Positions 41,891 to 49,918 of a stretch of DNA of 64,000 nucleotides are shown here, piece by piece. This DNA is from Clostridiales bacterium UBA6114 (GTDB lineage: Bacteria; Bacillota; Clostridia; Oscillospirales; Butyricicoccaceae), in assembly GCA_002423435.1 (NCBI GenBank), contig DIWE01000008.1, positions 83,329 to 147,328 of the forward strand, written 5' to 3'. Below the pieces are notes generated by a model. It searched no databases. It was given only the letters and a program-made list of their open reading frames with translations, and was not told the origin of the DNA. Made by a program: the position numbers and the translations under genes. Numbering within the stretch: position 1 is the stretch's first letter; each line of letters opens with the position of its first letter.

Positions 41891-41919
41891 ATAATAACTA
41901 AGTTAGATCTGTCTAACAA
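41891..41919 (-). promoter_or_regulatory. Promoter of the DUF2325-DUF3793-flavodoxin operon
   Basis: On the minus strand, TTGTTA (-35, at 41914-41919) is 17 nt from TATTAT (-10, at 41891-41896). The box at 41902-41917 fills the spacer, a position that would block polymerase when the repressor binds. Confidence 0.6.
41902..41917. promoter_or_regulatory. DtxR-type box 1
   Basis: GTTAGA-TCTG-TCTAAC, a 16-bp inverted repeat over the promoter of the DUF2325 operon. It is 31 bp from the second box, about three helical turns. Confidence 0.7.
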
Positions 41920-41932
41920 AAGGCCAGCATTA

Positions 41933-41948
41933 GTTAGAGTCATCTAAC
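41933..41948. promoter_or_regulatory. DtxR-type box 2
   Basis: GTTAGA-GTCA-TCTAAC, same arms and 4-nt centre as box 1, lying just upstream of the -35. Two boxes in series suggest paired dimer binding. Confidence 0.7.
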
Positions 41949-42044
41949 CAACGAGATAATATCATAATCAATTTGCCTTGTCAAGGCAAAACCGCCGCGG
42001 TCGTTATCCTTAAGTGCCGGAGGCCCATTCACGCAAACAAAACA

Positions 42045-42422
42045 TCAATTAATCTTGCCATTTTTTCTGGCATGCTTACGGATCGCCTCAAAGCTTTTTT
42101 CGCTCAGGTCATGCTCGATCTTGCAGGCGTCGGTGCGGGCGGTCTCCTCGTCAACGCCAAGGGCAATCAGGAATTCCGTCAACAGCTTATGGCGCTCATA
42201 CATGCGCGAGGCGATTTCCATGCCTGACTCTGTGAGCGAAATCAGGTTTTCCGCGTTCATGGTGATGTATCCGTTTTCCTTTAAGCGCTTTGTGGCATAG
42301 GACACGCTGGGCTTTTTGACGCCCAGTTCCTCGGCGATGTCGATGGAGCGGATATAACCGTACTTTTCCTGAAGCATCAGCATCATTTCAAGATAATCCT
42401 CGGCAGATTTCCGGATTTCCAT
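42045..42422 (-). CDS. DtxR/MntR-family metal-dependent repressor, probably iron-responsive
   Basis: 125 residues: winged helix IDIAEELGVKKPSVSYATKRLKENGYI, then the metal and dimer domain with ERHKLLTEFL and DACKIEHDLS. The Cys-x-x-Glu-His spacing matches the iron-responsive DtxR/IdeR ligand set (Cys102, Glu105, His106), whereas manganese-type MntR has Glu at the Cys position. The N-terminal EDYLEMM resembles the MntR Asp ligand. It lacks the SH3-like third domain. Divergent feoA-feoB and nearby boxes point to it as the local iron repressor. Confidence 0.85.
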   Translation of the reverse strand: MEIRKSAEDYLEMMLMLQEKYGYIRSIDIAEELGVKKPSVSYATKRLKENGYITMNAENLISLTESGMEIASRMYERHKLLTEFLIALGVDEETARTDACKIEHDLSEKSFEAIRKHARKNGKIN

Positions 42423-42524
42423 GTCCTTTAGCCCCCTTTAAGCTTGGTTTTGTAAAGTCGAAGGTCCCCTGCCTTTACACGTTAGCACAACCGGGTCAAA
42501 AACGCAAGTTTTTTAAGGAAAGCA

Positions 42525-42553
42525 TTGACAAGCAAAGTTAGAGGTGTTAAACT
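42525..42553 (+). promoter_or_regulatory. Promoter of the feoA-feoA-feoB operon
   Basis: TTGACA (42525-42530), 17-nt spacer, TAAACT (42548-42553). A GTTAGA half-box lies in the spacer at 42537-42542, and two near-complete boxes follow downstream. Confidence 0.65.
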
Positions 42554-42560
42554 GTACTTG

Positions 42561-42576
42561 GTTAGTTCATGCTAAC
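42561..42576. promoter_or_regulatory. DtxR-type box 3 (imperfect)
   Basis: GTTAGT-TCAT-GCTAAC: five-base arms GTTAG/CTAAC keep the spacing of the other boxes, with one change in each half. It lies just downstream of the feo promoter. Confidence 0.5.
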
Positions 42577-42594
42577 TATATTCAATATCAGCTT

Positions 42595-42610
42595 GTTAGA
42601 AAATCCTAAC
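42595..42610. promoter_or_regulatory. DtxR-type box 4 (near consensus)
   Basis: GTTAGA-AAAT-CCTAAC, one mismatch from the consensus, 34 bp from box 3 and 27 bp before the first feoA start. Confidence 0.6.
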
Positions 42611-42636
42611 TCTTTCGACATGCGCAAGGAGGAAGT

Positions 42637-42849
42637 ATGATGCCTCTCACTATGGCAAAACCGGGCGAAATGAATTACATCCGGAAAATCACAGGCAAGG
42701 ACGAGGTTCGCCAGCATCTGGCGGAGCTGGGCTTTGTGGTCGGGGAATGCGTGACGGTGGTTACTGAGATCGGCGGCAATATGATACTGAAGGTCAAGGA
42801 AAGCCGGATCGCGCTTGATAAAGCAATGGCAAATCGTATCATGATATAA
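42637..42849 (+). CDS. feoA: FeoA-like ferrous iron transport accessory protein (first copy)
   Basis: 70 residues forming an SH3-like beta barrel: MMPLTMAKPGEMNYIRKITG, HLAELGFVVGECVTVV and RIALDKAMANRIMI. FeoA proteins bind FeoB and aid Fe2+ uptake. A second feoA follows after 12 bp. AAGGAGG precedes the start. Confidence 0.88.
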   Translation: MMPLTMAKPGEMNYIRKITGKDEVRQHLAELGFVVGECVTVVTEIGGNMILKVKESRIALDKAMANRIMI

Positions 42850-42861
42850 GGAGGGACAATT

Positions 42862-43083
42862 ATGAAGACACTGAGAAATGTCAAAATCGGCGAAACCGCG
42901 AAAGTCCAAAAGCTGCACGGAGTGGGTGCGGTCAAGCGCCGCATTATGGACATGGGGGTCACAAAGGGCGTCGATATTTATGTCCGCAAGGTAGCGCCAC
43001 TGGGAGACCCGATCGAGGTCACGGTGCGGGGGTATGAGCTTTCCATCCGCAAGGGCGACGCGGAGTTGATCGAGGTAGGCTGA
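42862..43083 (+). CDS. feoA: FeoA-like ferrous iron transport accessory protein (second copy)
   Basis: 73 residues: MKTLRNVKIGETAKVQKLHGVGAVKRRIMDMGVTKGVDIYV and VTVRGYELSIRKGDAELIEV. It is related in fold to the first copy but not a close duplicate. It is separated from feoB by 55 bp that hold a perfect DtxR-type box. Confidence 0.9.
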   Translation: MKTLRNVKIGETAKVQKLHGVGAVKRRIMDMGVTKGVDIYVRKVAPLGDPIEVTVRGYELSIRKGDAELIEVG

Positions 43084-43098
43084 TTTTTTTGCATCAAG

Positions 43099-43114
43099 GT
43101 TAGAATCTTCTAAC
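43099..43114. promoter_or_regulatory. DtxR-type box 5 between feoA and feoB
   Basis: GTTAGA-ATCT-TCTAAC, 25 bp before the feoB start. An internal box suggests separate control or a second promoter for feoB. Confidence 0.7.
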
Positions 43115-43138
43115 CCATTTCAGACAGGAGGGAACAAA

Positions 43139-45304
43139 ATGAGTATTAAAATTGCGCTTGCCGGAAACCCGAACAGCGGCAAGACGACACTGTTCAACGA
43201 CCTGACGGGCTCGGCCCAATACGTCGGAAACTGGCCGGGCGTCACGGTTGAGAAAAAAGAAGGGAAGCTCAAGGGCCGCAGGGACGTTATTATTCAGGAC
43301 CTGCCGGGCATCTATTCGCTCTCGCCCTACACCCTTGAGGAAGTGGTGTCGAGGCGCTATCTCGTAAGCGAAAAACCCGACGCCATCATAAATATCGTCG
43401 ATGGCACCAACATCGAACGAAACCTGTATCTCACAACCCAGCTGATCGAGCTTGGCATTCCGACTGTCGTTGCGGTCAATATGATCGATATCGTCCGCAA
43501 AAACGGCGACGTGATCGACCTTCAAAAGCTGGGCAAGGCGTTGGGCTGCGAGGTGGTCGAGACCTCCGCGCTCAAGGGCACCGGCTCGAAGGAGGCCGCG
43601 GAAAGGGCGGCTGTGCTCGCGGGAAAGCCCGTAGCCTACGACATGCCGTCCGTATTCAACGGAAGCGTCGAGCATGCCATCGCCCACATCGAGGAATCCA
43701 TCGAGGGAAAGGTGGACGCGCGCTACCTGCGCTGGTACGCCATCAAGCTGTTCGAGCGCGACGAAAAGGTCGTCGCGGAATTAAAGCTCGACAGCACGCT
43801 TATGGAGCATATCGAGGAGCATATCGCAACCTGCGAAAACGAGCTTGACGACGATGCGGCGAGCATTATCACGAATCAGCGTTACGCCTATATCTCAAAG
43901 GTCGTTCAGGCGGCGGTGAAAAAGAAGCATACCGGACAAAAAATGAACGCTTCCGACAAGATCGACCGCGTGGTGACAAATCGTATTCTGGCGCTGCCTA
44001 TTTTCGCGCTGATCATGTTCTGCGTGTACTACATATCCATCTCCACCGTGGGCGACTGGGTAACGGGCTGGACGAACGACACGCTGTTCGGCGAAATGAT
44101 CACCGGGAACCTGGGCACGTGGTTTGAGAGCGTCAACGTCGCGCCATGGCTTTCAGGACTCATCGTGGACGGGATTATCGGCGGCGTCGGCGCGGTCATC
44201 GGCTTTGTGCCCCAGATGCTGATCCTGTTCTTCATGCTGTCCATCCTTGAGGATGTGGGCTACATGGCCCGTGTGGCGTTTATCATGGACAGGATTTTTA
44301 GACGCTTCGGCCTTTCCGGCAAATCCTTCATCCCCATGCTCATCGCCTCCGGATGCGGCGTGCCGGGCGTCATGGCCAGCCGCACCATCGAAAACGAACG
44401 TGACCGCCGCATGACCATCATGACGACGACCTTCATCCCCTGCGGCGCGAAAATGCCGATCATCGCCCTGTTCGCGGGCGCTTTGTTCGGGGGAAGCGGA
44501 CTTATCGCGACCTCCGCCTATTTCATAGGCGTGGCCTCCGTCATCATAAGCGGCATCATGCTTAAAAAGACGAAGCCGTTCGCCGGCGAGGCGGCGCCCT
44601 TTGTCATGGAGCTGCCCGCTTACCATGTGCCGTCCGCGACCAATGTCTTCCGCTCCACCTGGGAGCGCGGCTGGAGCTTTATCCGGCGCGCCGGCACCAT
44701 CATCCTCGCTTCCTCCGTCGTGCTGTGGTTTTTGCAGGGCTTCGGATTTATCGACGGCGCCTTCGGCATGGTGGAGGACAACAACGGAAGCCTGCTCGCA
44801 TCGATCGGCAACGCGATCGCCCCCATTTTCGCCCCGCTCGGCTTCGGCGACTGGAAGGCGACCGTCGCCACCTTTACCGGGCTGATCGCAAAGGAAAACG
44901 TGGTGGGAACCTTCGGCGTGCTTTACGGCTTTGCCGAGGTGGCCGAGGACGGCGCGGAAATCTGGTCGAATCTCGCCGCGGGCTTCACCCCGCTCACCGC
45001 TTACAGCTTCATGCTCTTTAACCTCCTGTGCGCCCCCTGCTTCGCCGCGATCGGCGCGATCAAGCGCGAGATGAACAGCGCAAAATGGACATGGGCCGCC
45101 GTCGGATACCTCTGCGGGTACGCCTATGCGATCGCGCTCATGGTTTACCAGTTCGGCAAGCTGTTCACCGGCGGAGGCTTCGGCGCCGGGACGGTATTCG
45201 CCCTCGCCGTACTTTGCTCTTTTGTCTATCTGCTGCTTCGCAAGAACAAATATGACGAGTACGGCGAACGTATTTCTGAGAGGAAAGTGACCGTGAATGT
45301 TTGA
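43139..45304 (+). CDS. feoB: FeoB ferrous iron transporter
   Basis: 721 residues. The N-terminal G domain shows G1 GNPNSGKTTLFN, G3 DLPGIYSL and G4 NMID. The GDI region is at about 170-270. The Gate motifs and about eight helices follow, including ASGCGVPGVMASRTIENERDRR, whose Cys is implicated in Fe2+ passage, and CAPCFAAIGAIKREM. It imports Fe2+ under anaerobic conditions with GTPase control. The 56-residue Cys-rich partner gene overlaps its end by 8 nt. Confidence 0.95.
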   Translation: MSIKIALAGNPNSGKTTLFNDLTGSAQYVGNWPGVTVEKKEGKLKGRRDVIIQDLPGIYSLSPYTLEEVVSRRYLVSEKPDAIINIVDGTNIERNLYLTTQLIELGIPTVVAVNMIDIVRKNGDVIDLQKLGKALGCEVVETSALKGTGSKEAAERAAVLAGKPVAYDMPSVFNGSVEHAIAHIEESIEGKVDARYLRWYAIKLFERDEKVVAELKLDSTLMEHIEEHIATCENELDDDAASIITNQRYAYISKVVQAAVKKKHTGQKMNASDKIDRVVTNRILALPIFALIMFCVYYISISTVGDWVTGWTNDTLFGEMITGNLGTWFESVNVAPWLSGLIVDGIIGGVGAVIGFVPQMLILFFMLSILEDVGYMARVAFIMDRIFRRFGLSGKSFIPMLIASGCGVPGVMASRTIENERDRRMTIMTTTFIPCGAKMPIIALFAGALFGGSGLIATSAYFIGVASVIISGIMLKKTKPFAGEAAPFVMELPAYHVPSATNVFRSTWERGWSFIRRAGTIILASSVVLWFLQGFGFIDGAFGMVEDNNGSLLASIGNAIAPIFAPLGFGDWKATVATFTGLIAKENVVGTFGVLYGFAEVAEDGAEIWSNLAAGFTPLTAYSFMLFNLLCAPCFAAIGAIKREMNSAKWTWAAVGYLCGYAYAIALMVYQFGKLFTGGGFGAGTVFALAVLCSFVYLLLRKNKYDEYGERISERKVTVNV

Positions 45305-45467
45305 GTTTATTGTACAGAACCTCGCCAATATCATTATTGGCGCCGCCGTATTCGCAATTCTTGCCGCAGTGGCGGTCAAATTGATCAAGGATCATAAAAA
45401 CCACAAGTCCTCCTGCGGCTGCGGCTGTGAAGGCTGCCCGAGCTCCGGCATGTGCCATCACGACTAA
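45297..45467 (+). CDS. FeoB-associated Cys-rich membrane peptide
   Basis: 56 residues: one membrane helix (NIIIGAAVFAILAAVAVKLI) and a Cys-rich tail SCGCGCEGCPSSGMC. The ATG lies within the last codons of feoB, an 8-nt overlap. This matches the small FeoB-associated proteins common in Firmicutes and proposed to handle Fe2+ at the membrane. A hairpin terminator lies 9 bp after the stop. Confidence 0.85.
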   Translation: MFEFIVQNLANIIIGAAVFAILAAVAVKLIKDHKNHKSSCGCGCEGCPSSGMCHHD

Positions 45468-45475
45468 CTGATCCA

Positions 45476-45507
45476 AAGGGGGGCGGACGGCGTGCGCCCC
45501 CCTTTTT
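45476..45507 (+). terminator. Terminator/attenuator after the feo operon
   Basis: AAGGGGGGCG pairs with CGCCCCCCTT and is followed by a T-run. It precedes the mini DtxR-like gene (start 45524) by 17 bp, so read-through would also express that gene. Confidence 0.8.
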
Positions 45508-45523
45508 CGGAGGACTTTTCGAC

Positions 45524-45856
45524 ATGAAGCTGACACGTTCACAAACGCGATATCTGGTCGCAATATATAAGCTGTCGGGCGATGAAGGCATCCGGTCCAT
45601 GGGCATTGCGGAGGCTTTGAGTGTTTCCCGCCCTTCGGTCAGCCGGATGCTGAACAATCTGACCCAAATGGGGCTTTTAGACAAGAGGCTTTACGGAACC
45701 GTTTTTCTGACGGAGTCCGGCAAAGCGCTCGCCGAGGAACGCTTACAGGAGCTTAACCGGCTCGGCAGCCAGCTGGAAGCAATTCTGAAAATCCCTTCGG
45801 ATCTTGCGGAAGAATGTGCCCTGCTGCTCATTTCCGAGCTGCCGAAAAGCCAATAG
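45524..45856 (+). CDS. Mini DtxR-like winged-helix protein (110 residues)
   Basis: The product is MKLTRSQTRYLVAIYKL...SMGIAEALSVSRPSVSRMLNNLTQMGLLDK, a DtxR-type winged helix, then a short helical tail. It lacks the metal-ligand pattern seen in the 42045 protein (no Cys-x-x-Glu-His block). The start at 45524 follows GGAGG, and the longer frame begins in the terminator. Its position after feoB suggests an auxiliary or redox-type regulator. Function inferred only. Confidence 0.7.
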   Translation: MKLTRSQTRYLVAIYKLSGDEGIRSMGIAEALSVSRPSVSRMLNNLTQMGLLDKRLYGTVFLTESGKALAEERLQELNRLGSQLEAILKIPSDLAEECALLLISELPKSQ

Positions 45857-45880
45857 AAACGGCGGTACCCCTCAAAAGAA

Positions 45881-45906
45881 CGGCCCGGCGTTTTGGCGCC
45901 GGGCCG
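45881..45906. terminator. GC-rich hairpin after the mini regulator gene
   Basis: CGGCCCGGCG pairs with CGCCGGGCCG across TTTTGG. No T-run follows, so termination strength is uncertain. Confidence 0.5.
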
Positions 45907-45965
45907 GGAGTCCGTTTTACGGAAAGTTAATGATTGTTAACCTTTCAGTAGAGAAAGGCGTTTTT

Positions 45966-45994
45966 TTGTACATAAGTTAGATGATTCTAACAAT
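45966..45994 (+). promoter_or_regulatory. Promoter with DtxR-type box 6 before the ABC exporter pair
   Basis: TTGTAC (45966-45971), 17-nt spacer, AACAAT (45989-45994). The box GTTAGA-TGAT-TCTAAC (45976-45991) occupies the spacer, as at the DUF2325 promoter. The start codon at 46013 follows a GAGG site. Confidence 0.65.
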
Positions 45995-46012
45995 GAAAAG
46001 AGGTCGGATAGT

Positions 46013-47839
46013 ATGAGTCAAACAAATTCCAAGCCCGAAAAGCCGAAAGGCGGAATGGCAAGGCTTTTAGAGCTCGCCTCGACGAAGAAGCCCCTGATCG
46101 TATGCGCGGCCGTTTTCTCCGCGCTGGCGTCGATCGCTTCTTTCGTGCCGTTTATCGCAATTTACTATATCGTGCGTGAGATCATGGGCGTGTACCCTGA
46201 TTTTTCGAGCCTGGACGCCATGAAAACGGTCGGTTTCGGGTGGATTGCCTTCGGCGGCGTGCTCGGGAATATTCTGCTCTATTTCGCGGCGCTGATGTGC
46301 TCGCATCTCGCTGCCTTCGGGACCCTGTACGAGCTCAAGCTCCGGTTCGCCTCGCACATCGCGGGACTGCCCCTCGGGTTTCACCTGAGCATCGGCAGCG
46401 GAAAGCTCAGAAAGGTGATGGACGAAAACATCGAGAAGATCGAGGGCTTTATCGCCCACCAGTTTCCGGATATCGTGGCGTCGTTCGTCGCACCCGTCGC
46501 CATGCTTGCCATCCTGCTTTATTTCGACTGGCGCTTCGGGCTTGCCGCTCTGGTCGGGGTTGTGATCGCCTTTGTTGTGGAATTCATCGCGTACGGCAAT
46601 GAAGGCGCCAAGGTAATGATGGACAAATATCAGTCCTCGCTGGAGGATATGAACAACGCGACCGTCGAGTATATCCGCGGCATTTCGGTCGTCAAGGCGT
46701 TTCGCCAGACGGTCTATTCCTTCCGCAGGCTGCACGATACCATCAAAGCCTACACCGGTTATGTCCTGCCCTATACCTTGAGCTGGGAAAACTTCATGTC
46801 GGCGTTTTTGACGGTCATCAACAACGTCTACCTGTTTTTAATCCCCGTCGGGATATGGATCGGCTTTCATACCGACGATTACGCGGGCTACGCGATGTCC
46901 TTTATCTTCTACCTCCTGTTCGTCCCCTCCGTCTCATCGGTGATGACCAAAATCATGTATGTGTCCAGCGCGTCGATGCAGATTTCCTCGGGGGTGGAGC
47001 GGATGGACGATATCTTGCGGCAGGAGCTCCTGCCGGAGACAGAAAACCCTAAAACCTGCGAGAGCTGCGGCATCGAGTTTAAGCGCGTCTCGTTTTCCTA
47101 TGACGAAAATAAGGATACGCCCGCACTATCGGATGTGTCCTTTCGGGCGAATCAGGGAGAGGTCACGGCGATTGTCGGCCCCTCAGGCGGCGGCAAAAGC
47201 ACCATCGCGCATCTGATCCCGCGGTTTTACGACGTGACGGAGGGCAAAATCCTCATCGGCGGCGTCGACATCCGGGATATGAAGCTTTCCTATCTGATGG
47301 GGAAGGTCAGCTTTGTATTCCAGGACGTGTTTTTGTTTAAGCAAAGCGTCCTTGAAAACATCCGCATCGGCAATCAGAGTGCCACCGACGAGCAGGTGAT
47401 CGCGGCGGCAAAGGCCGCGCAGTGCCACGAGTTTGTAAGCCGCCTTCCGGACGGCTACCATACGGTCATCGGCACAAAGGGCGTCCATCTCTCCGGCGGC
47501 GAGCGGCAGCGCATCGCCATAGCGCGCGCCATTGTAAAGGACTCGCCCATCATCGTCCTCGACGAGGCGACCGCTTTCGCCGACCCCGAAAACGAGCACC
47601 TGATCCAGAAGGCGTTTGAAAAGCTGATCAAAAACAAAACGGTCGTCATCATTGCCCACCGCCTGTCCAGCGTAAGAGGCGCCAACACGATCATCGTCAT
47701 GGACAAAGGGCGGCTTTTGGAGCAGGACACCCACAAAGAGCTTTTAGAACGCGGGGGAAAATACAGCGATATGTGGGAAATGTTCACAAGATCGCTTGAC
47801 TGGAAAATGAGCACCGGGAGGAGGACGGCCAATGTTTAA
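46013..47839 (+). CDS. ABC exporter-type ATPase/permease, first half
   Basis: 608 residues: an N-terminal six-helix permease (helices about 25-50, 75-95, 150-200 and 265-320), then the ATPase with Walker A GPSGGGKST, Q-loop SFVFQDVFLFKQ, signature LSGGERQRIAIARA and Walker B IIVLDEATAFADPENE. It overlaps the next gene by 8 nt and forms a heterodimer with it. A DtxR-type box on its promoter suggests a role in iron or siderophore handling, like IrtAB, rather than drug export. Confidence 0.85.
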   Translation: MSQTNSKPEKPKGGMARLLELASTKKPLIVCAAVFSALASIASFVPFIAIYYIVREIMGVYPDFSSLDAMKTVGFGWIAFGGVLGNILLYFAALMCSHLAAFGTLYELKLRFASHIAGLPLGFHLSIGSGKLRKVMDENIEKIEGFIAHQFPDIVASFVAPVAMLAILLYFDWRFGLAALVGVVIAFVVEFIAYGNEGAKVMMDKYQSSLEDMNNATVEYIRGISVVKAFRQTVYSFRRLHDTIKAYTGYVLPYTLSWENFMSAFLTVINNVYLFLIPVGIWIGFHTDDYAGYAMSFIFYLLFVPSVSSVMTKIMYVSSASMQISSGVERMDDILRQELLPETENPKTCESCGIEFKRVSFSYDENKDTPALSDVSFRANQGEVTAIVGPSGGGKSTIAHLIPRFYDVTEGKILIGGVDIRDMKLSYLMGKVSFVFQDVFLFKQSVLENIRIGNQSATDEQVIAAAKAAQCHEFVSRLPDGYHTVIGTKGVHLSGGERQRIAIARAIVKDSPIIVLDEATAFADPENEHLIQKAFEKLIKNKTVVIIAHRLSSVRGANTIIVMDKGRLLEQDTHKELLERGGKYSDMWEMFTRSLDWKMSTGRRTANV

Positions 47840-49583
47840 CCTGAAAGAGAAGCTGATGCTGACGGATAAAGGGTACTCCGACTTAAAGAAGGCGATCGCG
47901 GCCTGTACGCTTACAAATTTGTCCCTGATGCTCCCCTTCGCCGTCACGATACAGATTTTCGCCGAGCTTTTAAGACCGCTGATGGGCGGGGAGCTCTCTT
48001 TGACGAGGCTGTGGATATTGTTCGCCCTCGGCATCGCCGGCGCCGTTTTAGTGTTTCTCGCCTCCAAAAACGATTACAAAAAAACCTACGTCACCTCCTA
48101 CATGGAGTGCGAGGCGACGAGGACCCGCGTCGCGGAGCACATCCGAAAGCTTCCGATGAGCTTCTTTAACCAGAAAAATCTGTCGGAGCTCACCACCAAC
48201 ATCATGGGAGACTGCGCGACCAGCGAGCATGTGCTGAGCCACGTCATCCCGCAGCTTATCTCAAACGGCATTTCGATCGCGATCATCTGCCTCATGCTCG
48301 CGCTTTTTGACTGGAGACTCGCGCTCACCATCTTCAGCACGGTCCCCGCCGCTTTTCTGGTCGTCGTACTAAGCCGCAAGGTCCAGAAAACTTTCGGCGA
48401 AAAGCACGTCGAGGCGAAGCTCGCGGCATCCGACCAGATACAGGAATACCTCGAGGGCATCAAGGTCATCAAGGCCTGCAATCTTTCCGGCGGGAAGTTT
48501 TCCGCGCTGAAAAACGCCCTCAGGCTCATGAAGCAGATGGCGATCAGGATGGAGCTCGTTTACGGGATTTTCATCACCGGCGCGCAGGTTATCCTGCAGG
48601 CCGGGATCGGGCTTACGGTTTTTATCGGGACCTTTCTTCTGACAGGCGGGAGAATCGAGCTTGTGCCTCTTTTGATGTTCTTTCTGATTGTGGTGAGGAT
48701 CTACGGGCCGCTTTTAACCGAGCTTACCCTTCTGCCCGAGCTTTTGTATATGCAAATATCCACAAGCCGCATGCGGACGCTCTTCGGGACGCCCGTCATG
48801 GAGGGCGACACGGAGAGGGAAATCACCGAATACAACATCGATTTCGAGCATGTATCCTTTTCCTACTCCGGCAGGTATTCCGACGACGACGCAGTCATTT
48901 CGGATCTGACCGTCTCCATCCCGGCGAACGGCATCACAGCCCTTGTCGGGCCTTCGGGCGGCGGGAAGAGCACCGTGTCCAAGCTGATCGCAAGGTTCTG
49001 GGATGTGAACAGGGGCTCCGTCAAGATCGGCGGGATCGATGTGCGGACGCTCGACCCGGAGCATCTGATGAGCTATATGTCCTTCGTGTTCCAGGATGTG
49101 GTGCTGTTTAACGACACGATTTACAACAACATCCGCATCGGCAACTTAAACGCGACGGAGGACGAGGTCATGGCGGCGGCGAAGGCGGCCTGCTGCGACG
49201 AATTTGTAAGCCTTTTGCCCGACGGGTACCGGACAATGCTCGGTGAAAACGGCAGCACGCTCTCCGGCGGGGAACGCCAGCGGATTTCCATCGCCCGCGC
49301 GCTCCTAAAAAACGCGCCGATCGTTTTGCTCGACGAAGCGACGGCGTCGCTCGACCCCGAAAACGAGGTGCTGATTCAGGGGGCCATATCAAGGCTTATC
49401 GAGGGGAAAACGGTGATCGTCATCGCCCATCGCCTGCGGACGGTCGCGGGCGCGGATAAGATTATCGTCATCGACAAGGGCAGGGCCGTAGAGGAGGGCA
49501 CCCACGAAGAGCTGATCGGGAAAAAGGGCCTGTACGAACACCTCCACAGCATCCAGCGGGAAAGCCTGGGCTGGAGCGTTTAA
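47832..49583 (+). CDS. ABC exporter-type ATPase/permease, second half
   Basis: 583 residues with six helices in the N-terminal 300, and an ATPase with GPSGGGKST, LSGGERQRISIARA and VLLDEATASLDPENE. It overlaps the previous gene by 8 nt. Both halves keep full catalytic motifs, so neither site is obviously degenerate. It ends the iron-region block. Confidence 0.85.
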   Translation: MFNLKEKLMLTDKGYSDLKKAIAACTLTNLSLMLPFAVTIQIFAELLRPLMGGELSLTRLWILFALGIAGAVLVFLASKNDYKKTYVTSYMECEATRTRVAEHIRKLPMSFFNQKNLSELTTNIMGDCATSEHVLSHVIPQLISNGISIAIICLMLALFDWRLALTIFSTVPAAFLVVVLSRKVQKTFGEKHVEAKLAASDQIQEYLEGIKVIKACNLSGGKFSALKNALRLMKQMAIRMELVYGIFITGAQVILQAGIGLTVFIGTFLLTGGRIELVPLLMFFLIVVRIYGPLLTELTLLPELLYMQISTSRMRTLFGTPVMEGDTEREITEYNIDFEHVSFSYSGRYSDDDAVISDLTVSIPANGITALVGPSGGGKSTVSKLIARFWDVNRGSVKIGGIDVRTLDPEHLMSYMSFVFQDVVLFNDTIYNNIRIGNLNATEDEVMAAAKAACCDEFVSLLPDGYRTMLGENGSTLSGGERQRISIARALLKNAPIVLLDEATASLDPENEVLIQGAISRLIEGKTVIVIAHRLRTVAGADKIIVIDKGRAVEEGTHEELIGKKGLYEHLHSIQRESLGWSV

Positions 49584-49623
49584 TCAGCCGGATTTCTGCC
49601 ATGCCGATTCAGCTCAAGGATTT

Positions 49624-49859
49624 TTAGTAATATTGTGCTTCAAATTGGGCGGGATTCATCCACCCGGGGCTGAATGAATCCGTTTAATGCTGCAGTAGAT
49701 TTCAATGTATCTGAATATATCCTGCCGAGCTTGTTCGGGATTGCCATAACCGGCATCCTGAATAAGCTCTCTTTTTAACGTATGGCAGAAGGACTCCATA
49801 ATCGCATTATCATAAGGGTTACCTTTGCGGCTCATGCTCTGCCGAAAGCCATATCGCAT
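49624..49859 (-). pseudogene. IS3-family transposase fragment (rve domain C-terminus)
   Basis: The frame reads SMSRKGNPYDNAIMESFCHTLKRELIQ, where NAIMESF holds the catalytic Glu of the DDE set. It then runs to RIHSAPGG and stops. One base out of frame the expected ending MNPAQFEAQYY continues to a stop at 49624-49626, showing a frameshift. The N-terminal two thirds, including the first two Asp, are missing. No clear terminal inverted repeat is seen. Inactive remnant. Confidence 0.75.
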
Positions 49860-49918
49860 GAGTAAGCTCCCCCACCAGAGGAATCATTCCTTGTGCGATT
49901 CCCGGCACCCGTTTTGGA

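Noticed and set aside
44153..45388. Minus-strand open frame of 411 codons opposite feoB
   Set aside because: It lies wholly within feoB, is rich in Gly/His/Asp runs and shows no conserved domain; it is a codon-bias artefact.
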